Source: Drosophila persimilis (taxonomy: Eukaryota; Arthropoda; Insecta; Diptera; Drosophilidae). From it: a stretch of DNA of 64,000 bases. Position 1 is the first letter of the stretch. The number at the start of each line of letters is the position of its first letter. The position numbers and the translations under genes are program-made. This document shows, in pieces, positions 24,985 through 37,557 of the stretch. The notes below the pieces were generated by a model that saw nothing but the letters and a program-made list of their open reading frames with translations, made no database searches and was not told the DNA's origin. The stretch is from positions 1 to 64,000 of the forward strand of contig NW_020825374.1 of NCBI RefSeq assembly GCF_003286085.1. The letters are read 5' to 3'.

Positions 24985-27900
24985 AAAACCGCAAAATAAT
25001 GCAAACGCCGCCGCCGTTGCACTGGAAAGAGAGAGAGAGAAGGAAGAAGCTGTACCAGGAACATCGCTGCCGAGTTCAAACGAGATGGAAGATTTAGAAA
25101 ATGCGGAGAACAATACTGATGACAAGATTGATCAAATGATAAAGTTGCTAAGTTTGAAAGTGCTTTGCGATGAGCAACGAGAAATGAAGATCGCTCCAGA
25201 TAATTTTACAAAAGTTGTGAGCGATTGTGATGGAAAATCGGTGCCCATGGAATAATGGTTCGAGATTTTCGAAAAAAATGCCAACGCATATGAACTTGCT
25301 GAAAAGCAAAAATATGTGCAGGCCAGAGGAAAAATGACCGGTGCACCTAAGCTTTTCCTTGAAGCTGAATGCGTGTGCACCTATGGGGAACTGAAGAACG
25401 TATTATTGGATGAATTCTAGCTATAACAGTACGGACATTCATCAGCTGCTGCATGAAAGAAAGAGGAAGAGTATCGAGTCGATGCACGAGAACTTGCTGC
25501 AGCTGAGAAAAATAGCAGCAAACGGACCTGTTGAAGACGCAGCTGTTATAAGCCATATTGTGAATGGTCTGGACATAAGACCTTCAGGGCCTTGAAAGAA
25601 AAGTTCGATATCTATGATCGTTTGAACATATCGGAGAAGAAGGGCAATAAAAAACAGCATAAAGCGAGTTTCAAACAGCAAAGTGGGCAAAGCGGCAAAA
25701 AAGAATATTGCTATAACTGTGTATCAGGAGAACACAAACGCAAAGACTACAAAGCCGAAACGATGTGTTTTAAGTGCAATCAGAATGGTCACATTTCGCC
25801 TAACTGTCCTTATGCAGCCGATAAAGTTGATAAAGTCCCCTTCATTTCTGGTCGCAGTCGTTTGAAACAAATTAAAATAGACGGCATTGTAGTTGACTGT
25901 CTTGTAGATACAGGGTCAGATGTAACCATAATCAAAGAGAGTATGTTGAAGACCATGAAAAACGTTAAACTTTTTAAGTGCACAACGGGGTCAGATATCA
26001 ACAAAGCCTTTTGGATACTTTAATGCAGAAGTTACCGTGGATAAGTTGCAGACCAAAAATAAGTTTTTAGTCGTCTCTAGTAGCCAGATTGATTTCGACG
26101 CATTGTTGGAGCATGATTTCATTAAAAAGTTTCGTTTCGTCACTGATATGCAAGGATACACGTTCTTGAAGCTTGAAGTAGATCCTGTGCCAACATATGA
26201 GTATGCTCTTATATATAATGTAACTGAAGGGCCATCCTTTGTAGCTCCACCGCAATATCGAAAAGACGTTGAACAGATGATAAGAAACACTTACAAAATG
26301 CCTACAGAAGTTGCAAAGAAGTCTCCAATCTATCTGAAGATAGTTCCCGACGGAGTAATCAAGCCGTTTCATCACTCACCGAGTCTATTAGCAACAGACG
26401 AAGCCAACGCCGTAAAGAAGCAAGTCGAAGAATGGATCGAGCAAGGAATCATGCGCAAGTCGTCTTCAAATGTGGCAAGCAGAGTTGTCGTCGTGAAGAA
26501 AAATAATGGTACACTTAGAGTTTGCGTAGACTACAGGAAGTTAAACAGCATGGTATTGCTGGACTGCTTCCCAGTCCCGATCATGGAGGAAGTCTTGGAA
26601 AAGCTGCAGTCGGCTAAGTGGTGTACCATAATGGACATTGAAAACGGATTTTTCCACGTGCCTATGGAAGAGCAAAGCAAATCGTATACGGCCTTCGTCA
26701 CAAAGGAGGGATTATTAGAGTTTAATAAAGCACCTTTCGGATTTAAGAACTCCCCAGCTGCATTCATTCGGTTCGTAAGCTATATTTTTCAAGAATTAAT
26801 CAACTCTGACATTATGCAGCTTTATATAGACGACATAATTGTTTAAGCCGCGTCGCTGGTTCTGGAGACAGCTGCACAGTTTGGCTTAAAGATCAAATGG
26901 AAGAAATGTAGCTTCATGCAGCCACGCATTAGCTTTCTTGGACATATCATTGAGGACGGCAGAATCTGGCCCGGCAAAGAGAAGACAGCAGCTGTCTGTC
27001 GGTTTGCTACGCCTAAGGACATTAAAGCAGTTCAAGCATTTCTTGGACTCACAGGCTTTTTCAGAAAGTTCATCCCAGGCTATGCACAAGTTGACCGCTC
27101 ACGAATCTACTCAGGAAGGAAGCAGTTTTCAACATTGGCGAAGCAGAGCAACAGTCGCTACAAACCTTAATGAATCTGCTTATAATCGCACCTGTTTTAC
27201 ATGTATACTCACGAGAAGCGGCAACGGAACTCCACACGGATGCATCCAAAGAAGGGTTCGGAGTAGTTTTGTTGCAGCAGTTTGATGGCAATTTCCACCT
27301 GATTTACCATTGGAGTAAAAAGACTACAGAAGCTGAGTCCAAACGTCACAGTTACTATTTGGAGGTCAAAGCTGCATACCTCGCACTCAAGAAGTTTCGT
27401 CACTACCTGTTGGGGATCGAATTTGATCTTGCCACTGACTGTTCGGCGTTTAAGCAGACAACAACGAAAGCAGATATACCCAGAGAGGTTTCCCAGTGGA
27501 TTCTGTACATGGAGGACTTTACATTCAAAGCAGTACACCGCCCAGGGGACAGAATGAGACATGTGGACTGTCTCAGTCGCTTTCCGCAGACTTGCATGTT
27601 CGTGACGACGGAGTTAACAGCTCGGATAAAGAAAATACAGCAGGATGACGATTTCATCATATCAAGACTACAAACTAAAAGGAGGTCTTCTCTTCAAATC
27701 TGTAAATGGCAATGACGTATTGGTGGTTTCAAGGCTGATGGAAAGGGAAATCATTCAAGGATCGCATGAAGTTGGTCATTTCTCCACAGCGAAGACAATT
27801 CACTCAATTCAGCAGCAATACTGGATTCCACACCTTGAACGGAAAGTAAGCAAGTTGATTACTAATTGTATCAGTTGTATAATTTTCAGCGAAAAATTGG

Positions 27901-28802
27901 GCAAACAAGAAGGCTATCTTCATTGCATTGACAAGGGTGATACACCACTACACACGCTGCACGTTGATCATTTGCGACCAATGGATGCGACAGCCAATCA
28001 ATACAAGTACATTTTTGCTGTGGTAGATGCATTCTCAAAGTTTGTGTGGCTGTTCCCAACTAAGTCAACAGGTCACGAAGAAGTTGTGAAGAGGCTGAGA
28101 GATTGGTCATTTGTGTTTGGTTTTCCCAAGCGCATAGTCAGCGACAGAGGAGCAGCGTTTACACCCAACGCATTCAGCGAGTTTCTCAACTAGAACAAAG
28201 TCGAACATGTGTGTACAACGACAGGTGTGGCGAGAGGAAACGGTCAGATTGAGCGGGTGAACCGTGGGTATCATCGCAAAGCTCTCAGCTCAGGAGTCAG
28301 CGAAGTGGTATAAGCATGTGCCACAGGTCCAGATGGCGATTAATTCGCATGTGCATTCTACGTTGAAGTCGTCGCATTCGAGTTCGTGTTTGGAACAAAG
28401 ATGCACAGACAAGCTGAAAGCCGTTTATTGGAGGTGCTCAACGAGGAGTTGGTTACGCAGATTAACAACGAACGCCAAGAACTGCGTAATCAAGCGAAGG
28501 CGCAAGAGGTGTATAAGCACAATTATGATAAAAAACGAAGAGCTGAACACGGCTACAGACTGGGAGACATGATCGCGATCAAGAGGACGAAGTTCGTCGC
28601 AGAACGCAAGTTGGCCAGCGAGTATCTAGGCCCATATGAAATCACCAAGGTAAAGCGGAACGGTCGCTACGACGTCAGAAAGGTGGCTCAAGTCGAGGGG
28701 CCAAACATCACCGCAACGAGCATTTGTTTTGTCGCGTTTTGTCTCAGAGAACGAGGATATATTATCATCTGGGACAGATGAAGATGAGCAGGAGGGCAGG
28801 AG
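24985..28802 (+). pseudogene. micropia/mdg3-like gag-pol, copy 2
   Basis: Same domains and the same principal lesions as 8240-12068: gag stop at 25253, frameshifts near 25417 and 25593, and the stop after YIDD at 26844. Small private differences include TDASKEGFG here (TDSSKEGFG in copy 1) and ATGATC versus ATGGTC near 28569. The tail runs to about 28781. A purine-rich GAGCAGGAGGGCAGGAG leads into the LTR, which in copy 1 is expanded by ~12 bp. Confidence 0.85.
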
Positions 28803-29078
28803 TGTATCAAGCAGTTACCACTATCCCATCTAAATTAACATTTGAACTTAAGATACCATCGATAAGACCTAACCGATATAACCAGACTTAGCCGATGTTT
28901 AAAAGATCTAACCGATAAGGAGTTATCGATATGGGAGCCGGTTTTTGGAAGCAGAAGCGAAAAGCTGATTAAAAGTTGGGAGAAAACACTTAATAATTGT
29001 GCCGTTGAAATTATACACTTTGTACTCTTTTTCGATCTAAACATTATTAATAAACGATACTTTGATATAAATCTTACA
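28803..29078 (+). repeat. micropia-like 3' LTR
   Basis: Begins TGTATCAAGCAG and ends near ATAAATCTTACA, with an AATAAA-like signal (TTAATAAACG). About 276 bp if this end is right. The next nine bases separate it from the LOA element. The minus-strand reading frame here has no family features. Confidence 0.6.
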
Positions 29079-29087
29079 TACATCTTT

Positions 29088-29200
29088 GGCTTGCGAAAAT
29101 CATCTAGCTGAACCCTCCACGAGGGTGCCGGCTGGGCAATGGATACTGCATTACCCCGCTTGCTCTGTCCGGGGTAATGCAGTGTCTAGCTAAGGCTATG
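29088..29200 (+). ncRNA. HDV-like self-cleaving ribozyme at the LOA 5' end
   Basis: The sequence folds in the nested double-pseudoknot order of HDV-like ribozymes. P1 is GGCTTGC (29088-29094) with GCCGGCT (29127-29133), including two wobbles and one U-C mismatch. P2 is TAGCT (29105-29109) with GGCTA (29194-29198). P3 is ACC(CTC) 29112-29117 with (GAG)GGT 29121-29126. P4 is a 17-bp hairpin, 29142-29158 with 29170-29186. The linker GGGCAA after P1 and the CTAAG at 29190-29194 (candidate catalytic C29190) match the conserved single-stranded segments. Such ribozymes are known at the 5' ends of R2 and other non-LTR elements, where they release the element RNA exactly at its first base. Activity may be weakened by the P1 mismatch. 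Confidence 0.78.
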
Positions 29201-29335
29201 GTCCGGCGTCTTCCCGATTCAAAGTCGGGGGAACCGAACCAGGGCCATGGCTAGAGGTGCCTGGCGGTCAGGCCTAAAACGCTAGGGGGTGGTCCCCCCG
29301 AAAAATATTAGCCAGTATGGACCCTCGGGCCAAAT

Positions 29336-30764
29336 ATGGAGGCAAAGAAGGATAAAGCACGGGTTGGGATGTCAACCCAAACGTCGGTGGGAAGCGTGAC
29401 TGCTACCACCGGCGGGCACGGGAAGGAGCAATCCTCTCTGCGTGTCGCCAGCGGTCACACCTCAGACTTGGCGGGAGCAGGCCAAGTAAGTTGTAAAGCT
29501 ACTGCCACAACAACAACAACAACAAAAACAACTCACTCCACAGCCTGCAAGTTGAGCCGCACAGATGCCGTAGTCGACACAGACACGGATCTGGAGCGCG
29601 TGCTCTCTCTGGGCAGGACGGAGGAAGAGAGCCTTCTCCGCTCGCCAGAACCAGGTACCAGCTCCCTGCGTAGGGAAGGGCCGAAGCGTTCCAAGGAGGG
29701 GATGAAGGCCAAAGCACAATACAAAGCGGCCCTCAATATCAAAAGCCGGCTGCAAGGTAAAGCAGACATCTCCCAGGAGAAGGTCAAGCTAGCCTGGGCC
29801 GAGCAGCGAGTAGAGGAGGGCCGACTACATTACGCCCAGATGCCACAGATGAGGGCGTCGAATGACGAATATGCCAATAAGGTGGAGGAGATGATGGCCA
29901 CCAAGAGGCAACGCTCGACTGAGAGTACCATTAAAGACACTCCGGCGAGCATGCGGCAACGCGGGCCCAGCCCCACCACCAAAAGTGGCCAAGAAGCCAT
30001 CGAAACCGAAAGCGAAGGTCAGCGATGTGACCAAACGATATTTGATCGTGGCACTCATCGACCGGAGCGAGGAAAACGGCAAGATGTCAGCGGCACAGTG
30101 GAAGCTGGTGCACGCGCGTCTCGTCGACGCACTCTTTGCACAGATGGAGGAAGACCCCGCGGCCCCAATGCCCACGTTCGATGGTGCTGGGTGGCTAAAT
30201 GGGGCTAAGATCCTAAAGTGCAACGACGATCCAACCCTAAGGTGGCTGACGCGTACGGTCTGCCAACTGGAGGCGATGTGGGAGGGGGCCAAGCTGGAGG
30301 TTGTGGACCGGGAGCTTATCCCGTCCAAGCCTAAGGCGAAGGTACTCTTCCCCATCACAATCCAGGGGGACCGAGCGCTGAAGCTCCTTCAGCTCCTTCC
30401 GACCGATTGGAGGATCCTACACATTGGTAGCCCACTACCCAACGAGGGGGGCCAATGTGTGATCCTCCAAATAAACAAGGAGGCAGAGGACCTGCTGTAT
30501 CCCAGGTTCGGGAAGATGGCGTGGGGCATGGGTAGCGTCTACCTGCGCCTCAAAAAGCGCCACCCTGAGGACAAGGACGCGCATACCCTGCAGGTAGGCG
30601 AGGTGGAAAAGGACTTAGGTCTCGAGTCCATCGTGGAGGCCGCCCAGGGTCTTGCGCTTGAGGACGAAGACGAGGATGACGGTGACCTGACGTCAGTAGT
30701 CAACCCGTCGGATGCAAGTGAGCCAGCCACCCATGCTGAGTATGCTGCAGCTCAACTTGCATAA
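29336..30764 (+). pseudogene. LOA-type ORF1 (gag-like), frameshifted
   Basis: Starts MEAKKDKARVG and reads to about 29960 as a charged, low-complexity N-terminus with a K/E-rich helix. Sense then continues in another frame (AKKPSKPKAKVSDVTKRYLI) to the TAA at 30762. The second part has a compact block (KVLFPITIQGDRALKLLQLL) and an acidic tail (EDEDEDDGD). No CCHC knuckles are visible. The role of ORF1 proteins is RNA binding in the retrotransposition particle; here that is inferred from position only. Confidence 0.7.
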
Positions 30765-33700
30765 AAGCAAGGTAGCGTCGGCGGAGCTCCTCATCGCCAT
30801 GGAGGGCTCGCCGACATAGCTCTAGAACAGGAGCCCTGGATGGCGACAGACAATTCAGTGGCCGGACTTAAGTCCTCAAATCACAACCTGTTCTACACAA
30901 CATCGGTAAGCAGGAAACAGAACCGTCGTACTCTTACGAAAGGAAATCCATGCTTACCTTATGTCTCATTACAGCACGGATGACCTGACGGTTGTGATGC
31001 TGGAAAGTGAGCAAAAGCGCCTTCTGGTGGCTTCCTGCTACATTCCTCACGACATACCCGCACCACCCGACGAGCTCAGGAGCCTGGTGACAGAAGCCGG
31101 CACCAAAAACTATCAACTCGTCATCGGGACGGATGCCAATGCCCACCACAATGTGTGGGGAAGCACCGACATCAATGATAGGGTTTAGTCACTCTTAGAC
31201 TTTATACTAGCAACTAATCTATATATAGCAAAATATCACAAGTACATTCAGTTTAAGTGCGACTTCAAACATTCTTCGAAGGTAATAGTCTATAGAAACC
31301 CCCGGAATACAAACTGGGAAAAGTTTAAAAAGACAGTTACTTCGAAGCTCGCGAGTCCGGGCACAGTGAAATCCGCGGAGGACATAGAGAAGTCTCTAGA
31401 TACCCTATCCAACGCGTTGCTGGACGCCTACCACACATCGTGCAAACCCTCGAGGACGAAGAAGAGGTCCAAGCCACTCTGGTGGAGCCGGGATCTCTCT
31501 CTTCAAAGGGACAACCTCAAGGAATTCTTTAAGATATTAAACAAGCGAACGAAGGGATCGTTTATGAGGAATACAGACTACTACTCAGGAGCTACAAGAA
31601 GGAAATACGTAAAGCACAACGGAACTCGTGGAGGACCTTCTGCTCCAACATCGAGAAAGTACCAGAAACCGCACGGCTACGGAAGCTGCTCTCTAAGCAG
31701 CCTACCATACAAAGCCAATTAAAGCTAGACGACGGACAGTGAACAGAGGGCAGTGACGACGCCCTAACATCACTAATGGAGGAACATTTCCCTGGTTGCA
31801 CCGAGGTCGCTGATGCCAAAGAGCACCGGGACCTAGCAACCGAGGAACAACACCCCCCAACAGATCTGTTAACCACCAAGCGAATCCACTGGGCAATAGA
31901 CTCCTTTGCGGGCACAAAAGCACCAGGACTTGACGGGATATTCCCAGCCATGATGCAGGTGACCAAAGAGGCGATTACCCCATGGCTCTCCGCAACATTC
32001 ACAGCTTGTATAACTACTGGCTATATCCCTATCCAATGGAGAACCTCGAGAGTTGTCTTCCTCCCAAAGGCAGGAAAGTGCAGCCATGCGAGTCCCAAGG
32101 ACTATACACCGATTAGCCTTACCTCCTTTATATTAAAAACACTAGAAAAGCTGCTGGACTTACACATCAGGAATGAGGTAGGGGGACTGATGTGAACCAA
32201 CCAGCATTCCTATACTAAAGAGAAATCGGTGGAGACCGCACTACATTCGTTAGTAGCTACCATTGAGAAAGCCCTTCACAATAAAAAAGTATGCACTGGG
32301 AGTATTCGTGGACATCTCCGGAGCATTCAACAATGTGGCTACGGAAGCAATAACAAATTGCCTGGTAGCAACTAATACACACCCAGCAATCAACCTGTGG
32401 ATAAGGAACCTCCTAGGTTGCAGACGGGTGCAATCAGAGTGGGGCACCGCTTCCATGGTGAAAGAGGCACACAGAGGCACACCCCAGGGTGGAGTCCTGT
32501 CGCCCCTCCTGTGGAATCTGGTGGTCGACGACCTCATCAAGAGATACGAAAGGAAGGCCGCAATATTTACAGCTTATGCTTACGACTTATTACGGGTGTT
32601 TGCCCATCGACCCTCAGCTCACTAATGGAACGAACACTCAGGGAGATACGCGAGTGGTCGAAAGAAGTAGGACTCAGTATCAACGCGGACAAGACGGACC
32701 TCATCCTCTTTACCAAGAGGTACAAGGTACCGATATGGACCCCCCCGAAGATCAATCAAACTAGGCTAAGCCCAAAAACACAAGTCAAATACCTGGGCAC
32801 AGTACTGGATAGTAAACTGGCATGGAAACCCAATGTATTGGAAAGGGTGAAGAAGGCCACCATTGCGCTTTATGCATCCAAGAAGATGCTCAGCAGCACA
32901 TGTGGCCTGTCTCCGGCTCTGATGCATTGGACTTACATCTCGGTGGTGCGACCAACTCTGCTGTATGGAGTCTTAGTGTGGTGGCAAGCTACTGGAAAGA
33001 AAACGTATCATAAGCTTATGGAAAGGACTCAGCGACAGGCTTTGCTCTGTATTACAGGGGCGCTGAGGTCAACCCCAACAAAAGCACTCGAAACCCTACT
33101 TGGAATCGAACCCCTAGACATCCACGCCCGTCTGACTACAGGAAAGGCAGCACAACGCCTCATCGCTTCAGGAAATATGTCGCCACAAGAATACGGGCAT
33201 AGTTCAATTGGAAGGGAAATGAACAGATCAACTGTTTACATGACCCCCCAAACATGCCTCGACGTAAAAACAACTGCATCTTTGGGACCTGAAGACTGGA
33301 AAATCGGAAGAGACCAAACGGAGCACCTCAATATATATACAGACGGCTCCATATATACTGTACTGTACTATACTGTACAGACCCTGAGATAAGGCTGTCA
33401 TATAAGCTACAGGACCATTGTAGCATATTCCAGGCAGAGGTTTTTGCCATCAGGAAGGCAGCAGAGGTCGCTCCTTTCACTGAAAGAGCACACGATGCGG
33501 TCAACCTATTCGTCGACAGCCAAGCGGCGATAAGATCCATGCAGTTGTCCGCGGTCAGTTCCAGAAGTGTCTTGGCGAGCAGGGAGGCATTAGACATCTT
33601 AAGCACGACAAAGACAGTGCGGATCTATTGGGTTCCCAGCCACCAGGGCATCGAAGGAAACGAAGCGGTGGACGTACTAGCTAAGGAAGGCGTCGGGCTG

Positions 33701-34171
33701 GCGAATACGAGAACCGAGAACGTGCCTGTCTCCCTCAGAACGCTGCAAAGCGATCTAGAAAAGCAGGCCGGGTCACAAACCGAAAGTAGGTGGATGAGTA
33801 CCACCGCCTGCAGAACCTCGAAAATCATGTGCAAGGACCGCAATGAAAAACTCAGCCACTACCTGCTGCACCTACCACGGAAGGACTGCAGATTATTAGT
33901 GGGAATATTAACGGGCCATTGCCTGGCTGCGGCGCATGCAACAAAGCTAGGAATCACAAACAGAGACAGTTGTAGGAAATGTGACGAACCTGGGGCAACC
34001 GAAACCCTAGAACATCTCATCTGCAACTGTCCTGCTCTCTTAAGGGCAAGGTGGAAGTACTTGGGCGCGCCAGTGCTGGCATCACTGGAAGATGCCTCCA
34101 AGAGGACGCCACAGCAACTACTGGCCTATGCGAAAAATACCTCTATCCTCGAGGACTTCAGAACCCCCTAA
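30742..34171 (+). pseudogene. LOA-type ORF2: endonuclease-RT-RNase H, decayed
   Basis: The start ATG at 30742 overlaps the ORF1 end by 23 bases (MLQLNLHKSK). The endonuclease shows IALEQEPW after an early frameshift, then VIGTDANAHHNVWGS, with a TAG at 31186. RT shows KAPGLDGI, FLPKAGK, FVDISGAFNNV and GTPQGGVLSPLLWN. The catalytic box reads AYAYD where YADD is expected (about 32574-32588). RNase H starts YTDGS at about 33336, hits a TACTGTAC-rich scramble at 33345-33385, and continues with FQAEVFAI and FVDSQAA. The C-terminal zinc motif CRKCDEPGATETLEHLIC precedes the TAA. At least five frameshifts or stops occur. Confidence 0.82.
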
Positions 34172-34549
34172 ACACTGCCGCGACGGTTCATACCAAATGG
34201 TTTATATTGGCCAAATGGTGGTCGAAAGATAAAGAGTTCATAGGCAGCTGTGACATTTGCAAATGTAGCAAGCACCCTAACTATAGTTGAGACCGGCAAT
34301 GGGGGAATCCAGTGAGACACAAAGGTTCTTTCAGAAGATCTATGTGGACTTTTTGTTGCCGTATCCTCGCAGCAAATCTGGGAATATATGTATCTTCGTA
34401 GTATTAGATCATTTTTCGAAGTTTCCGTTTCTAAAAACGGTTAAGAAATTCACGGCTGAGGCCATTATTCCATTCGTTGAAGAAGGTCTGTTCCATTGTT
34501 TTGGGGTCCCGGGGTCCTAGTATCAGATAATGGTGTGCAATTTAAGTAT
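34172..34549 (+). pseudogene. Ty3/gypsy integrase fragment, Ulysses-related
   Basis: Broken frames give the end of the zinc domain (CDICKCSKHPNYS), LRPAMGE, the catalytic Asp segment (KIYVDFLLPYPRSKSG), FVVLDHFSKF, FGVP, and a shifted SDNGVQF. The arrangement parallels bases 555-900 but is clearly diverged, so it is a different family member. It is flanked without duplication by the LOA end and the 17.6-like copy A. Confidence 0.75.
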
Positions 34550-37500
34550 TAAACATAAAGATGAACTCATACATATGGGTTGGGGTTAGTCCTAGAATAA
34601 AAGTAAATTGAACATGACGTTCTAAGATTTTTTTTTTGGACCCGCGCCAGAACTGAAGCTGCAGACTCTTACCGTAACGGTTTTGGGAGGGATCTCTTAC
34701 AATGAATAGGCAGACAGGAGATCAAGGTAGGGTGGGCGTACATGCAGCTTTGCGCAAGCAGCCCAAGACCGAACATTGCCTACTACCCGCCCCGCTCTGG
34801 CTGTAGTTATCTTCCTATTGCTTGACCCATCTTTTTTTCTCGCTGTACCGAGTTTCCCCTTTCCCCAACCCCCCTTTCCATTTTACGCGAACTTTCGTAT
34901 TTATTGGTATATAATGAGCAAAATAACCGACGGCATATTCCCCCAGACCCCAGCCCAGCCGACCAGAGAAGAGCCGGAAGCAAGCGCGTACCCCGCACGG
35001 TTATGATAACACCTCTCATGGGTTGTATATTACAACCGTACAGAAGTGCACTGATCCATCTACTAAAGAAGAAAAATTCGCACATAAGTGCCTTGACCCA
35101 TCACCAGAGGGAGATCAATACTTCGCTTCCACTCTAGACAGTGAATTAAGGGAATGTAATCAATTAAGATTGGATCATTTAAACGACGAAGTAAGGGAGG
35201 CATTGAAAAAGGTCTTATACGAGTTTAAAGATGTGCAGTACAGAGAATGTGACAATTTGACTTTCATAAGAACAATCAAGCACGAAATCAAAACTTAACA
35301 TGAAGACCGTCTACAGACGACCATACAAGTATGCCCAGATACATGATCAGGAGGTAAACCAGCAAATCAAAGACATGATCAGGCAGCGAATAATTCGAAA
35401 GTCGAGTTCTCCTTACTGCTCGCCCATATCTATGATTCCGAAAAAGAAAATATCGAATGGTAGTAGACTATAGAAGTCTAAATGAAATAACAGTTAAGGA
35501 CAAGTTCCCAACTCCAAGAATGGATGAAATCCTAGATATTCCTAGTTTGTCAAATTGTCAGTATTTCACGACAATCGATTTAGCAAAAGGTTTCCATCAA
35601 ATTCCCATGGAACCTAGCTCAATCCCAAAAACTGCGTTCTCCACTAAGCATTGATATTACGAGAGCACTCGTATGCCTTTTGGGCTAACCACTGCCCCCG
35701 CTAACTTCCAAGGATGTATGAACAATCTGCTAGAAGAGTTAATCTTCAAGGATTGCTTTGTATACCTAGACGACATCATTATATTTTCCACTTCATTGGA
35801 AGAACACCTGTTGTCACTAAGGAGAGTATTTGAAAAGTTGAGAGACGCCAATTTGAAGTTACAAATGGATAAATGTGAATTCATGAAAAAGGAAACTGAA
35901 TTCCTAGGTCATGTAGTAATTACTGAAGGAATAGTACCAAATCCAGGCAAGATATCTGCCATTGTCAAATTTCCAATACCGGAAGCGACTAAACAAATAA
36001 AGTCATTCTTAGGTCTGTGCGGGTTCTACAGGAAATTCATTCCTAATTTTGCAAACATAGCAAAACCCATGACACTCAAACTAAAGAAAGGAGCTGTCAT
36101 AGACACCAAGGAAGAAAAGTACGTCGAGGCATTTGATTAAAAGTACCCATCACCTCAGACCCTATCCTTGCGTTCGCAGACTTTGACAAAATGTTCACGG
36201 TAACAACCGACGCTAGTAACATTGCATTGTGAACGGTTTTGTCACAAGAACACAAACCGATCTGCTAAGCAAGCAGAACCCTAAATGAACATGAAATAAA
36301 CTATACAGCCATCAAAAAGGAATTATTAGCGATCGTATGGGCAACCAAGTATTTCCGTTCATACCTATTCGGCAGAACATTCGAGATACAAAGCCATCAT
36401 CAACCCTTGATTTGGTTGAACCACCTCAAGGAGCCAAATATGAAATTACAAAGATGGAAAAAAAATTTAATGAGTTCGACTTTAAAATAAAATATCTTCC
36501 AGGCAAAGAAAATCATGTAGCGGATGCCTTATCAAGGATAAAGATTAACGAAAATCTCCTTGGAGAAGCTTCCAAAAGCGTTGGTGCAACTAAATCACAT
36601 TGCCATCACGGAAAGACCAATTAACTATTACAATCGGCTAATTGAGTTAATAAGAGGCAATGAAGATAAGGTAGAAACAAATCGCTATTTCCACAAGCTA
36701 ATCATCAAGGTCACATATAAGCAAATGACTAACACCTTAAAGAAGGATATAATAAGGGAATATCTGTGCACCAAAAAGAATGCATTATATTTCCATAACG
36801 AAATAGATTTTCCTCCATTCCAAAAGGCCTATTTAGAAATCATTAATTCTAACAATATAACCAAAGCTATTAAATCAAGCACCAAACTTACAAATATTCA
36901 AAATTACTCTGAATTTAAAGAAACCATATTAAAGAATCATAAAGGCTTACTCCAGGGAAAGAGAAAACCGTCAATTGGTTTAAGGGAAAATATTATTACC
37001 CGGATTACCAGAAATTAATTCAGAATATCATAAACGAATGTCCCACTTGTTATATTGCCAAAACAGAGCATAGAAATACAAAGTTGGCACTCGAAACCAC
37101 ACCGGAAATATTGAAAATCCGAGAGAAATACGTAATGGATTTCTACATGGTTGGTAACCAACAGTTTCTATCATGCATTGACGTATAAGTACTCTAAGTT
37201 TGCCACTCTAGTAAAAGTAAAAGGTCGTGATTGGTTAGATACAAATCACGAAATTTTTGAACGAGATGGGCAAACCAAATAAAATCAAAGCTGACAAAGA
37301 TTCAGCTTTTATGTGCGTAGCATTGCAAGCATGGCTGAATGCGGAAAACGTCAAAATTGAGATCACTTCCAGCAAAAATAGAATATCTGACGTTGAAAGA
37401 TTTCATAAACAATAAATGAAAAATTAAGAATAATATCTAGCGAGGATAATCCAGAAGATAATTTCACAAAGTTTGATTTAATCCTTTATATGTACTTATA

Positions 37501-37557
37501 ATCACAAAACTAAAAATAATACAACGAATAGGACACCAGCCGATATATTCATTTATG
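34550..37557 (+). pseudogene. 17.6/297-like errantivirus pol, copy A
   Basis: The first ~480 bp match the start of copy B but encode no gag or protease that I recognise. Pol then reads through the RT N-terminus, [14 protein letters not shown], the YLDDIIIF catalytic box at about 35761-35784, the RNase H linker ([16 protein letters not shown]), LPGKENHVADALSR and a heavily shifted integrase. Stops inside RT (after STKH) and in RNase H (after NIAL) are shared with copy B. It ends at 37557, where the BEL LTR fragment begins with a TGG microhomology. No LTR or env remains. Confidence 0.82.

Larger units (their letters stand above)
21249..28835 (+). repeat. Segmental duplication, copy 2
   Basis: Counterpart of 3381-12101. 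It lacks the DINE-1 that sits at 5144-6267 in copy 1. It extends beyond copy 1 on both sides into intact flanking element sequence: the roo-like 5' part to the left and the full micropia-like LTR to the right. It is therefore the more ancestral arrangement. Confidence 0.9.
29088..34171 (+). mobile_element. LOA-clade non-LTR retrotransposon, 5' complete, decayed
   Basis: It has a 5' HDV-like ribozyme, ORF1, and an overlapping ORF2 with endonuclease, RT, RNase H and a C-terminal zinc finger, in the order known for LOA/I-group elements. The 5' end is set by the ribozyme's first base. The 3' end lies near the ORF2 stop at 34171, with no evident 3' UTR or A-tail, and an unrelated integrase fragment follows at once. 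Both ORFs are frameshifted. Confidence 0.82.

Noticed and set aside
29145..29183. P4 hairpin interpreted as a rho-independent-like terminator or miRNA precursor
   Set aside because: It fits as P4 of the HDV-like ribozyme, has an 11-nt loop, no U tract, and the genome is eukaryotic.
29825..30358. 177-residue minus-strand frame over LOA ORF1
   Set aside because: The plus-strand frames here have the expected ORF1 position and overlap with ORF2; the antisense frame has no recognisable features.
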